DNA from: Azotimanducus sp963663145
GTDB taxonomy: Bacteria; Pseudomonadota; Gammaproteobacteria; Pseudomonadales; Azotimanducaceae
Direction: 5' to 3'
Assembly (NCBI GenBank): GCA_963663145.1
Contig: OY760134.1
Span: 2,604,001 to 2,668,000 of the forward strand
Length of the DNA: 64,000 nt
Shown here: piece after piece, positions 45,655 through 54,623 of the stretch
Layout of the letters: the number at the start of each line of letters is the position of its first letter
Numbering within the stretch: position 1 is the first letter of the stretch
The notes under the pieces: generated by a model
Database searches by the model: none
Told to the model about the DNA's origin: nothing
What the model saw: the letters and a program-made list of their open reading frames with translations, nothing else
Translations under genes and position numbers: made by a program

Positions 45655-46044
45655 GTGGCTGAAGATCTACTCACAGATGAGGAAATCCTGGATCCGGACT
45701 TGGACCGGCTGGTGCGTTCGACCACGCACCGTGGCGATGTTCGCTGCGCGAGCTGCCTCTATCCAATTTCCAGCAGCGACCAGCGCATCGAGGTGTCCGG
45801 TCGTCACGATCATCATTGCGTCAACCCGCTTGGCTACAAGTTCCACATAGGCTGCTTTGGCGAAGCCTTGGGATGCGCGATTTCCGGCAGTCCGGCCGCC
45901 GCCGATAGTTGGTTTCCAAGGTTCAAGTGGCAGTACGCAAGCTGTTCACGCTGCGCAAAACACTTGGGGTGGTATTTTCAGGATTCGGGCGGCACCTATT
46001 TCTATGGTTTGATTTTTGATCGAATCACGATCAAGGCCGAATAA
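45655..46044 (+). CDS. CULT-domain protein (bacterial cereblon homologue)
   Basis: A 129-residue stand-alone CULT domain, the fold of the thalidomide-binding domain of human cereblon. Zinc ligands: Cys31/Cys34 and Cys97/Cys100. The aromatic cage is complete: Trp86, Trp92 and Trp106, spaced 6 and 14 residues apart exactly as Trp380/386/400 in human cereblon, followed by a FYGLIFDR end. Start is GTG at 45655. In eukaryotes the domain recognises C-terminal cyclic imides of damaged proteins; the role of single-domain bacterial forms is unknown. It lies 81 bases after metK and before the PTPS gene in the same direction. Confidence 0.9.
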   Translation: MAEDLLTDEEILDPDLDRLVRSTTHRGDVRCASCLYPISSSDQRIEVSGRHDHHCVNPLGYKFHIGCFGEALGCAISGSPAAADSWFPRFKWQYASCSRCAKHLGWYFQDSGGTYFYGLIFDRITIKAE

Positions 46045-46106
46045 ACAGTGCTTCGATTCGCAAGTGACCTGTTACACGGAGGCCGTGCCCGCATCGGGTA
46101 CGAGGC

Positions 46107-46598
46107 GTGCTCGTGACTGATGTCACCACCATTGAACTGGCCAAGGAGTCGTTTCACTTCTCGGCGGCGCATTTCACTCTGTTTTCAGCCACCAAGCGTG
46201 AAAGGCTGCATGGTCACAATTATCAAGTGCGGTGCAGAATCGTCTGTCCCATCGGCGAGCATGGGCTAGCGTTCGACTACACGGATATCAAGCAGCGACT
46301 GAAGGAGATTTGCGCTTCGCTTGATGAATACACCCTAATGCCGACACATTCTCCTTGGCTGCGCCTGCGCGAAGAGGACGGTCAGATGGTGATCGAATTT
46401 GATGGCCAAGAACTGCGCTTGCCCACTGCCGATGTGCGGCTTCTTCCGATCACCAACGTAACGCTCGAAGCCTTGGCACGCCATCTCGCGGAGTCTCTGC
46501 TCGCCGACCAACGTGCCTCGGGTTGGCCTATGAAAAGCCTCTGCCTCGGTGTGTCCTCTTCGCCGGGCATCTGGGCGGAGGTGAGCATCGAATTATGA
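46107..46598 (+). CDS. 6-pyruvoyltetrahydropterin synthase/QueD-family protein
   Basis: A 163-residue member of the PTPS/6-carboxytetrahydropterin-synthase family. The zinc histidines are present (His22 in FSAAHF; His35 and His37 in LHGHNY), and the late ITNVTLEALARHL and PGIWAEV parts fit. The catalytic cysteine usual in QueD (four residues before the HGH) is replaced by Arg31, and there is no cysteine in the first 40 residues, so the reaction may differ from QueD. Start GTG at 46107, with another at 46113. It overlaps the SDR gene as ATGA, and the SDR is followed by a YhhQ transporter. Confidence 0.85.
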   Translation: MLVTDVTTIELAKESFHFSAAHFTLFSATKRERLHGHNYQVRCRIVCPIGEHGLAFDYTDIKQRLKEICASLDEYTLMPTHSPWLRLREEDGQMVIEFDGQELRLPTADVRLLPITNVTLEALARHLAESLLADQRASGWPMKSLCLGVSSSPGIWAEVSIEL

Positions 46599-47290
46599 AG
46601 ACGCTTGTGATCACGGGCGCGAGTACCGGAATCGGCCTTGAAACCGCGAAACGCTTCTTTGCGGACGGCTATTCCCTCATCACCCTCTCGCGTCGCGATT
46701 GCCCCTTGAAGGCCGCAACGCACCTGACTTGCGACCTCGGTGACTCAGGATCACGAGCACAGGCTGTGCAGAAGCTCGCGGCCCTCTTGCCAGCGAAGTC
46801 AGAAATCTGTCTCGTACACAATGCCGGCATGCTTGCCAGTGCGAGCCTGATGGACTGCTCGGAAGACCTCTTGCGACGCGCGATTGAAATCAACGTGATC
46901 GCGCCGCATGTCCTTAATCTGGCCCTGATCGAACGCATGACGGCCGGATCCAGCGTCGTGTATCTCGGTTCCACGCTGTCTGAAATCGGTGTGCCCGGCG
47001 CATTCCCCTACGTGACCACACGCCACGCGACCTTAGGCATGATGCGTGCGGCCTGCCAAGACCTGGTCGGAACCCGGATTCACACCGCCTGTGTATGCCC
47101 GGGATTCACCGACACGGAGATGTTGCGCGAACATCTGCCCGCCGATGCATTGTCGAGCGTTGCCACCGGCAACGCCTTCGGCAGACTCGTTAGTCCAGAG
47201 GAAATTGCCGCCTGCGTCCGTTTCGTCGCGGATCAGCCGTCTCTCAACGGCACTGTTCTGCATGCCAATCTCGGCCAGATCCAGCGTTGA
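46595..47290 (+). CDS. Short-chain dehydrogenase/reductase, Lys-to-Arg variant
   Basis: A 231-residue NAD(P)-binding SDR with the glycine motif TGASTGIGLE (residues 7-16), NAG at 76-78, Asn100, Ser126 and Tyr139. The catalytic YxxxK lysine is arginine here (YVTTR, Arg143). Reductases of this family reduce pterin side chains or rings (sepiapterin reductase, FolM), which makes a pterin role with the overlapping PTPS gene plausible. That is inference from neighbourhood. Confidence 0.87.
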   Translation: MKTLVITGASTGIGLETAKRFFADGYSLITLSRRDCPLKAATHLTCDLGDSGSRAQAVQKLAALLPAKSEICLVHNAGMLASASLMDCSEDLLRRAIEINVIAPHVLNLALIERMTAGSSVVYLGSTLSEIGVPGAFPYVTTRHATLGMMRAACQDLVGTRIHTACVCPGFTDTEMLREHLPADALSSVATGNAFGRLVSPEEIAACVRFVADQPSLNGTVLHANLGQIQR

Positions 47291-48042
47291 GCAGCAAGAC
47301 GCCCATCGATTTCTCCGAGCGGCGAGAGCGCGTGTTCATCGTGCTCGCGGGCGTGTTCTTGTGTGCCATGACGTTGCTGAATGTACTCGGAATCAGTCGC
47401 TTCATACAGTTCGGCCCCTTACAGCTTGCCATAGGCGTGTTGCCCTACCCCCTCACCTTTCTCTGCACTGATCTTATCAGCGAGATCTATGGAAGGCGGC
47501 GGGCAAGTTTTCTCGTATTTTGCGGATTTGGGCTCAATTTTTTCATATTGGCGGTGATGTGGTTGGGGATGGCGGCATCGCCCGCCGAGGGCCAGCCGCC
47601 TTCCTGGCAGATCCTACAACTCGCCGAACCGATACGACTGGCCAACGGCGCCTACTTTGAACAGGAGGTTGAACTCTTCCAGATACTCTATGAGAACACC
47701 TCGGGTATCGTCGTCGGCTCCATGGTGGCCTACATGCTTGCACAGTATTGGGATGTTCAGGTATTCCACTTCATCAAGCGCTTCACGGGTGAGAAGCACC
47801 TCTGGCTGCGCAACAACCTCTCGACCATGTCCAGCCAGCTCATAGACACCGCGGTCATCAGCAGCTTCACCTTCGGCGTCGCGCTCTGGGCGGGCGACAT
47901 TTCCTTCACCCAGTTCATGATCTATCTCGCAAGTGGATATGCCTTCAAAGTGACCGTGGCAATGATCGACACCGGCCCCATGTACATCGCCCGCCACTAC
48001 CTGCGGCGATACATCGGTGAAGAGGCAGGCACAAGGAAATGA
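47287..48042 (+). CDS. yhhQ: Queuosine precursor transporter, YhhQ/VUT family
   Basis: Inner-membrane protein of 251 residues with about six helices; E. coli YhhQ takes up the queuosine precursors preQ0/preQ1. Conserved parts are PYPLTFLCTDLISEIYGRRRA, the NTSGIVVGSMVAYMLAQYWDVQ block, LSTMSSQLIDTAVISSFTFG and IDTGPMYIARHY. The TTG at 47287 overlaps the SDR stop. The last 80 bases of the gene occur again at 55922-56000. It is convergent with the first GPP34-P450 gene. Confidence 0.9.
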   Translation: MSSKTPIDFSERRERVFIVLAGVFLCAMTLLNVLGISRFIQFGPLQLAIGVLPYPLTFLCTDLISEIYGRRRASFLVFCGFGLNFFILAVMWLGMAASPAEGQPPSWQILQLAEPIRLANGAYFEQEVELFQILYENTSGIVVGSMVAYMLAQYWDVQVFHFIKRFTGEKHLWLRNNLSTMSSQLIDTAVISSFTFGVALWAGDISFTQFMIYLASGYAFKVTVAMIDTGPMYIARHYLRRYIGEEAGTRK

Positions 48043-48084
48043 CGACTGCCCTCTGTGAACGGAAGCTATTTCCCTTCTTCGCTA

Positions 48085-50109
48085 TTAGTTAGCCAGCGCG
48101 GACAACCTGTTGCGGACTGCTTTGACTGTGATGGTGAAAGCCTTGTTCGGGGCACTGATCGGAACAGGGTTGATTCGCAGGTCGTAGCTTGACGGACTGG
48201 ACTTAAGATCAAGATGATGTGCGATCAACAGGATGTTGACGACCATTTGCAGGTCTGCCCAGCGAGAGCCGAGGCACTTGTGTGTGCCGAGTCCGAAGGG
48301 CGCGTACACGCCGGGCTTTTGTTTCTCCGCGCGTCCGGATTGGAATCGATCAATATCAAACTGAAGGGGATTGGAGAAGTGCTCTTCAAGGAAATGCGTA
48401 CTCGTCTGCGCATTGACGAGACGGGTGCCGACCGGAATCTCGTGGCCCTCAATGATGCAGGGATTCATGACGTCCCGCATCTGCATCGGGATGACCGGAA
48501 ACATGCGCTGCGTTTCCATGATCAGACGACTGGCCGTATCCATGGCCTCGGATATGAGATCTTGGGGACGCGGATCGCCCTTGCCGAAGAGACCGTCGCC
48601 TTCGGCTTTGATCTTTTCGTAGACCTCGGGATGCGAGGTCATGGTTGCGATGGCGAAGGCCAAGGCGTTGCCAAGAAAGATGCTCGTGAACAGGGTATTG
48701 AGAAAGTAGAAGTTGAGGTCAGTCTGCGGAAGAAATTGTGGATCTTCTTCGTGTATGCGTAAGAATTCGTCAACGAGATCCGCATCCTGGTGTTTGCGGA
48801 GTCCTTGCGTGTGTTCGACTTGAATCTTGCCAAGCAGTTCCATGAGCCGCCGGCGTTTCTTTTTCATAGCCGGAGTACGAAGCATGAACTCGGGCAGGAG
48901 TTGCAGGCTTCGCACCGCTACGGCACGACGCTCGTAGTCGAGCACATCGTGGATTTCTTCAGCGCTTGCGACGCTTAAGGCGAGTTGCGACACCTGCCTG
49001 CTCATCAAGGTTTGACAGGCGCTTGTGCCGCGAAAGGAATCGCCGGGCATCCAGTCATGAAGCGAAGCGCGGCACTCGGCGAAGAGTGTGTCCAGTTTGC
49101 CTTCGAGGGATGCCCGCGAGTAACCTCTATTCAAAGATTTTCGCAAGCGGAAATGTTCGGCGCCATCCATTCCGGGCAAGGTTCTCGACGCGCCGAATAG
49201 GCGCTCCAAGCCTTGGATGTACTCTCTGCTGCGTAGGTAAAGGCGTCCCTGCTTATGAAACCAGTTGTTCGTAGACCGTCCTATGAGGGCGACTACCTTC
49301 TGCTTGCGGAAGGGCAATTTCAGCTCCACCACACTGCCGTGTGCGCGGTAGATCTCCGCCATCAGCTTGGAGATGTTTCCCCAGCTTAGGTGTCTTCGCG
49401 CCTTCTTGTTCCTGAGCACGTCCCAGATGCCCAAGATTGGAATCTCCTTGGAGGCCGCGAATCGCATGGGCGGTGGTTGTAAACAAATCCCTCGAACCGC
49501 TTCAGCGATGCTTCGCGAAATCAGGTCCATCTTGCTGATGAGATCGATACGCGCCTTCACCTCTTCAAAGTCCTCGATCGGCATCAGGTGGTGCAGGGCA
49601 TCGCAGGTGCGCGCGAGGCCAATCAAGATGGTATCGCGCGGATCGGGAATCTCATCTTCAAATAGGGTTTTGAGAATCCTTGATCGCACTTCGGATCGCG
49701 CGGTTCCATCCTTGCTTGGATACTTGCGCGAACGAGCTACTATTCTCGACAAGCTCCAGTAGCCCGCCTGGTCATGTTCGAGAACTCCCTGCCCAACGAG
49801 CCCCTCGAGAGCGGACTCGATCACGGACTCGGAGCGGCGCGCGGTTCGTTCCACACAGTATTGCGTACTTCTCGTCTCGCTCTCAAGGGCGATTTCCGCA
49901 AGTGCCGGATCCAATAGGTCATCTCCGGTCGCTTTCGCATCAATCAGTTTGAGCGAGTCAAAGTCCGTGTCAATTCGATTCTCTAAGGCAAGATCGGCAA
50001 GCACGGCACCGGCGAACACGCAGGAGAGGTTCCAACTCGGAATGGGTTCGAAGTAGCCGTTGTCTTCGTTCAAGAGAAGCAGCAGAATCTCCTCGGCTAT
50101 TCGCATCAT
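48085..50109 (-). CDS. GPP34 domain-cytochrome P450 fusion, copy A
   Basis: A 674-residue two-domain protein. Residues 1-210 align by eye with GPP34 (GOLPH3/Vps74): EEILLLLLNEDNGYF, Trp26 at the place of the PI4P-contacting tryptophan, AGAVLADLALENRID, DAKATGDDLLDPAL and DPRDTILIGLARTCDALHHL. The arginine of GOLPH3 that follows the Trp is not kept. Residues 230-674 are a P450: ExxR as METQRMFPV, then the haem loop FGLGTHKCLGSR with Cys612. No N-terminal membrane anchor is present; the GPP34 part may provide lipid contact. It is downstream of the chimeric remnant with 26 bases between. Substrate unknown. Confidence 0.88.
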   Translation of the reverse strand: MMRIAEEILLLLLNEDNGYFEPIPSWNLSCVFAGAVLADLALENRIDTDFDSLKLIDAKATGDDLLDPALAEIALESETRSTQYCVERTARRSESVIESALEGLVGQGVLEHDQAGYWSLSRIVARSRKYPSKDGTARSEVRSRILKTLFEDEIPDPRDTILIGLARTCDALHHLMPIEDFEEVKARIDLISKMDLISRSIAEAVRGICLQPPPMRFAASKEIPILGIWDVLRNKKARRHLSWGNISKLMAEIYRAHGSVVELKLPFRKQKVVALIGRSTNNWFHKQGRLYLRSREYIQGLERLFGASRTLPGMDGAEHFRLRKSLNRGYSRASLEGKLDTLFAECRASLHDWMPGDSFRGTSACQTLMSRQVSQLALSVASAEEIHDVLDYERRAVAVRSLQLLPEFMLRTPAMKKKRRRLMELLGKIQVEHTQGLRKHQDADLVDEFLRIHEEDPQFLPQTDLNFYFLNTLFTSIFLGNALAFAIATMTSHPEVYEKIKAEGDGLFGKGDPRPQDLISEAMDTASRLIMETQRMFPVIPMQMRDVMNPCIIEGHEIPVGTRLVNAQTSTHFLEEHFSNPLQFDIDRFQSGRAEKQKPGVYAPFGLGTHKCLGSRWADLQMVVNILLIAHHLDLKSSPSSYDLRINPVPISAPNKAFTITVKAVRNRLSALAN

Positions 50110-50135
50110 ATGCCCAAGCTGAAGGACACTGCATT

Positions 50136-52264
50136 CTATACGCGAACGCGAGCGTGCATGGTGGTGATTGCCGGTACGACCAGCATCAGAATCACCGTGG
50201 TGATCAGCATGCCCACACCAAGGGCGGCGGCGAAGGGCATCAAGAACTGCGCCTGTATGGCGCGCTCCAAGATGAGCGGCGTGAATCCCAAGAATGTGGT
50301 GACAGAAGTCAGGAGTATGGGCCGAAACCGGCCCTTGGCGCCTTCGATGATGGCGTCGCGAGGCGAATCCCCATCCATTCGACGCTGCTCAATCAGATCC
50401 ACCATCACCAGCGAGTCGTTGACCAGCACGCCACTTAACCCCAAGACGCCCATGATCGTGGCAGCACTGATGGGAATCTGCAACACCAGATGTCCGATCA
50501 TGACACCAATCAATCCAAAGGGGATGATCGACATGATCACGGAGGGTTTGGTGTAGGAGCGCAGGGGTATGGCGAGCAGCGCGAATATGAGCAGCATGGC
50601 GAGCACGAAGCCGCGATAAAGGGCGCCCAAGGATTCAACCTGCTGCTGTTGCTCGCCTCCCTGGGTGTAGGTCAGGTCCGGATAGGTTCCGGTGAGTTCG
50701 GGCAATATGCGATCCGTGACAATGCCGTTGGCCTCTCCCGCAGAGATCACCCTGGGGTCCACATCCGCGATCACGGTGACCACCCGCTGTCCATCCTTGC
50801 GACGCACGGCCGGTGAGGTGTTACCTGTCTTGAGGCTGGCGACTTGGTTGAGCGGAACTTCCGCGCCGTTCGGCGTACGAACAAGATAGCGCTCAATATC
50901 GGTGATCGAGTCCCGCTCTTCCGGTGGCAGACGCACGTAAACGCGCACCTCTTCGCCGTCGCGCTGAACGCGCAACGCTTCGGCGCCAAAGAAGGCGGCG
51001 CGCGTTTGGCTCGCGAGGTCTTCAAGTGTCAGTCCAAGCGTGCGCGCCTCGGGCCGCAGTTCAAGCTGAATTTCCCTGATACCGGGTGCGTGATTGAGCA
51101 CGTCTTGGACATCCCCGGCCGTGGCGAGGCTCAAGGCAAGTTTGGATACCTGTCTGCTCATCAGTATTCGGCAGGCTCTGGTGCCGCCCAAGGTTTCGCC
51201 TGGCTTGCAATCCTGAAGCGTGGAGCGGCACTCAAAGTAAAGCTGGCTTAGTTTGGACTCGAAGGATGCCCTCGAGTAGCCCCTATTCAAAGACTTTCGC
51301 AAGCGGAAATGCTCGGCGCCATCCATTCCGGGCAGGGTTCTCGACGCGCCGAACAGGGTTTCCAAGTCCTGCATGTAGTCTTTGCTGCGCAGATGAAGAC
51401 TTCCTCGCTTGTGAAACCAATTGTTCGTGGTCTCGCCGATGAGGGCGACTACCTTCTGCTTGCGGAAGGGAATCTTGAGTTCCACCACACTGCCGTGCGT
51501 ACGGTAGATCTCTGCCATGAGTTTAGCTATGTTTCCCCAGCTTAAGTGCCTTCGCGCCTTCTTGTTTCGAAGCACGTCCCAAATGCCCAAGGTGGGAATC
51601 TCCTTGGAGGCCGCGAATCGCGCATGGGAGGTGGTTGTATGCAAATCCCTCGCACCGCTTCGGCGATGCTTCGCGAAATTAGGTCCGTCTTGCTGATGAG
51701 TTCGATGCGCTCCTACACCTCTTCCAAGTCCTCAACCGGCATCAGGTGGCGCAGCGCATCGGAGGTGTGTGCGAGGCCAATCAAGATGGTGTCGCGCGGG
51801 TCGGGAATCTCGTCTTCAAACAGGGTTTTCAGAATCCATGATCGCCCTTCGGCTCGCACTGTTCCGTCCTCGCTTGGATACTTGCGCGAACGAGCCACGC
51901 TTCGAGACAAGCTCCAGTAGCCCGCCTCATCGCAGTCGACAATTCCTTGATCGACTAGCCGCTCAAGCAGGCAATCGATCACAGAATCTGAACCATGCGC
52001 GATTTTCTCAATCCAGTATTGTGCGCTTCTGCTCTCGTTGTCCTTGGCGACTTCCTCAAGCAATGAATTCAACAGAGCACCGCCAGTGGCGGTTGCGTCG
52101 ATCAATGTGACCAAGTCAAGGACCGTTCCGATGCGATTCTCTAGCGCGAGAGCGGCGAGAAGTGCGCCCGCAGTCACGCAGGATAGATTCCAAGTGGGAA
52201 TAGGTTCGAAATAGCCGCTGTCTTCGTTTAAGAGAAGCAGTAGGACTTCTTCAGCTATTCGCAC
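50136..52264 (-). pseudogene. Broken GPP34-P450 (copy C) fused to the C-terminal third of an RND pump
   Basis: From 52264 the minus strand reads a normal GPP34 domain (MRIAEEVLLLLLNEDSGYF, Trp in PTWNLSC) until an in-frame TAG at 51713-51715, where the other copies have a sense codon. About 90 bases later two extra bases in CATGCGCGATT, near 51620, shift the frame. The P450 middle then continues to about 51093, and at residue pair DVLN/HAPGIR it switches in frame into an RND protein (from about residue 735 of the intact pump). The haem loop and the first two thirds of the pump are missing. It cannot make a P450 or a working pump; the part from 51644 to 50136 is still an open frame. Confidence 0.85.
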
Positions 52265-52431
52265 GAACCGTCCCTGAAGTTCCGAAAGCTCAGCTATTCT
52301 GATAAATTACCAAAGCTACTCCTGCATGCCGTAAATCATTCGCGTCCAAACGGGAATAGTCCACACGCTAGCCGATCTCGGGAGAGCCTTGAGGCGGTGC
52401 TAGACTTCGCGGATACATTTGGGAATCAATC
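52265..52431. promoter_or_regulatory. Divergent promoter region between broken copy C and copy D
   Basis: A 167-base gap between divergent genes. On the plus strand TTGAGG (52389-52394) and GATACA (52412-52417) stand 17 bases apart and could be the promoter of copy D, leaving a very short leader before the ATG at 52432. No clear Shine-Dalgarno is seen before copy D. Confidence 0.35.
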
Positions 52432-54444
52432 ATGACCTTTGCTGAAGAAGTACTGCTCCTGCTGCTCGATGATGACACGGGGTACTTCGTTCCCATTCCA
52501 GAGTGGAAAATGTCCTGCACCCTTGCCGGTGCGGTTTTGATGGAGCTTGCACTCGGCAACCGGATCGACACCGATTTGGAATCGCTGATAGTGGTGGACC
52601 AATCTCCCGTGGGGGATGATATTTGCGACCCGGTGCTGGAGGAAATCGTCGCGCACCCCAGTAAGGAGACCACGCAATTCTGGATTGAACGCATCGCGCG
52701 ACGTGCTGAGACTATCAGCGACCGGGCATTCGAGCGACTCGGCGAGAAGGGAATTCTCGATTTCCATACCGGTGGATTCTGGTCATTGTCGAGAGAAGTT
52801 TCGCGATCCGGACGCTATCCCCTGGCCGATGGTGAGGAAAAAACAGAAATCAAAAGCAGAATCACACGCGTGCTGCTCACCGATGAAATCCCAGATCCCC
52901 GTGACATCGCCATCATCGGCCTTTTCCACACCTGCGACGGCATACGCACACTGCTCGAACCAGATGAATACGAAGCGGCTGAACAACGAATCGAACTCAT
53001 CAGCGGATTGGACCTGATCGGTCGGTCGATCACAGCAGCCGTTCGCGGTTCCTATAGGCCTCCTGAGAGCTTGCGCGCCGTGCGGAGGCGGTCCATCCCT
53101 GTCGTCAAATTGAGGGACGTATTCGGTTCGCGCTCGTTTCGCACTGGCAATCTGCCCAAGTTTTTCTCTGAGCTCAGTGAAATCTATGGCCCGGTCTATC
53201 GCTTAAAGGGTGGCGGCAGTGATCTGGTGGTGCTTGCCAGTGCGGAATTGAATCGGTGGACCGGCCGCAAGGGACGGTTGCTGCTCCGCACTCGCGACTA
53301 TCTTCAGGGTTTCCAAGCGGAGTGGGGAACCGCTCGATCAGTTGCCAGTATGGACGGTGCGGACCACTTCCGAATGCGCAAGGAGATGCGGGCAGGCTGT
53401 TCCGGGGCGGTAGTTTCCGACCGCCTCGATGACGTGTTTTCCATCGGCCGAAACACTTTCGACAGATGGGGAATCGGGCAGCCTGTGCCTGTGGAATTGT
53501 CTTGTCAGCGACTCATTGGGCAGCAGATCTCCCAGCTCACCTTGAGTATGACACCCCCAACTTCGCTGCTCGACGAACTGCTCGTTTTCGAGTATCGCGC
53601 ATTGCTGGTGCATGTATTCAATCTATTGCCGCCGTGGACATTGCGAACCCCGAAGATGAAGCGCTTCAAGGCCAAGGTTTTCAACATGTATTCGGACATA
53701 CACGCAGCGCACACGCCAGCGCAGAGGGAAGGTAAGCGGCGCGATTTGGTCGATGATCTCTTGGATCTTCACCAAGCGGATCCCCAGTTCCTACCCGAGA
53801 CAAATATGGGCTTCAGCTTCCTCGCTGCGATTATCGCTGGCCACTACACGGCAAGCGCGATGGGTTTCGCGATATACGAGATGCTGGCAAACCCGGACTT
53901 ACACGAACGCCTGAAGGCGGAGGCCGACGCGCTCTTCGCGGAGGGTGATCCGGTTCCCGCGGATTTCACGCCAGAAGCGATCGATGTGACGCACCGTTTT
54001 TCGATGGAAACGCTCCGCCTGCATCCGGTGATCCCGGTGCATCGGCGCACGGCCATGAACACCATGGAAATAGAGGGGCTGGAGATTCCGCCTTACAGCG
54101 CTGTGTTGATTGCATTCTCCGCCCCGCACTTCATGGAGAAGCACTTTAAGGATCCGGACCGATTCGACATTGACAGGTACCTGCCCCCGAGGGAAGAACA
54201 CCGGCAGGCGGGTGCCTATGCGCCCTTCGGCACTGGCACGCACATTTGCGGTGGGCAACGGTTTACCGAATTGTTGATGACCGCCAATCTCCTGTTGATG
54301 GCGCACCATCTTGACTTGGAAATGATCCCAGCGAACTACAAACTAAAAATCAATCCTCTGCCGAAGCTCGCCCCGAGCAAGCGCTTTAAGGTGCGTGTGA
54401 CAGGGCATCGCAATCCGATTGCAGCGACATCGGAGTCTGCTTAA
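52432..54444 (+). CDS. GPP34 domain-cytochrome P450 fusion, copy D (opposite strand)
   Basis: A 670-residue protein of the same two-domain plan as copies A and B but the most diverged and encoded on the plus strand. The GPP34 part has EEVLLLLLDDDTGYF, Trp in PEWKMSC, LMELALGNRIDTD and DPRDIAIIGLFHTCDGI. The P450 part has METLRLHPVIPVH (ExxR) and FGTGTHICGGQR with Cys606. Several GPP34-P450 blocks, such as GMDGAEHFRLRK in A and B, read SMDGADHFRMRK here. Substrate specificity is likely different. It stands alone before the AlbA-type gene, 179 bases downstream. Confidence 0.87.
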   Translation: MTFAEEVLLLLLDDDTGYFVPIPEWKMSCTLAGAVLMELALGNRIDTDLESLIVVDQSPVGDDICDPVLEEIVAHPSKETTQFWIERIARRAETISDRAFERLGEKGILDFHTGGFWSLSREVSRSGRYPLADGEEKTEIKSRITRVLLTDEIPDPRDIAIIGLFHTCDGIRTLLEPDEYEAAEQRIELISGLDLIGRSITAAVRGSYRPPESLRAVRRRSIPVVKLRDVFGSRSFRTGNLPKFFSELSEIYGPVYRLKGGGSDLVVLASAELNRWTGRKGRLLLRTRDYLQGFQAEWGTARSVASMDGADHFRMRKEMRAGCSGAVVSDRLDDVFSIGRNTFDRWGIGQPVPVELSCQRLIGQQISQLTLSMTPPTSLLDELLVFEYRALLVHVFNLLPPWTLRTPKMKRFKAKVFNMYSDIHAAHTPAQREGKRRDLVDDLLDLHQADPQFLPETNMGFSFLAAIIAGHYTASAMGFAIYEMLANPDLHERLKAEADALFAEGDPVPADFTPEAIDVTHRFSMETLRLHPVIPVHRRTAMNTMEIEGLEIPPYSAVLIAFSAPHFMEKHFKDPDRFDIDRYLPPREEHRQAGAYAPFGTGTHICGGQRFTELLMTANLLLMAHHLDLEMIPANYKLKINPLPKLAPSKRFKVRVTGHRNPIAATSESA

Positions 54445-54623
54445 AACAAGAAGCGATGCCGCGGGTGCGCGGCGTCGGCGAAGGGCTGCGAGCTTGCTAA
54501 TTCTTCGCTCACCATGCGGTAGTCTTGGAGCGACCCGAGCAGGGAAAGGTCAAGTACAGCGTATGGTAGGAATGCGCAATCGCGCAAACTACCTGCAAAC
54601 AACAGTCTGCTGTCCTGCACGGC
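54445..54623. other. Intergenic region after P450 copy D
   Basis: No certain gene. The minus strand is open from before 54623 to a TAA at 54441 and reads a protein-like tail (AVLDLSLLGSLQDYRMVSEE, ending HPRHRFLF). It has no start outside the next gene, so it may be the 3' remnant of a lost gene or chance. Confidence 0.3.

Noticed and set aside
53466..53735. Small plus-strand frame within P450 copy D in another phase
   Set aside because: Overlaps the conserved P450 reading frame fully and has no independent start signals.
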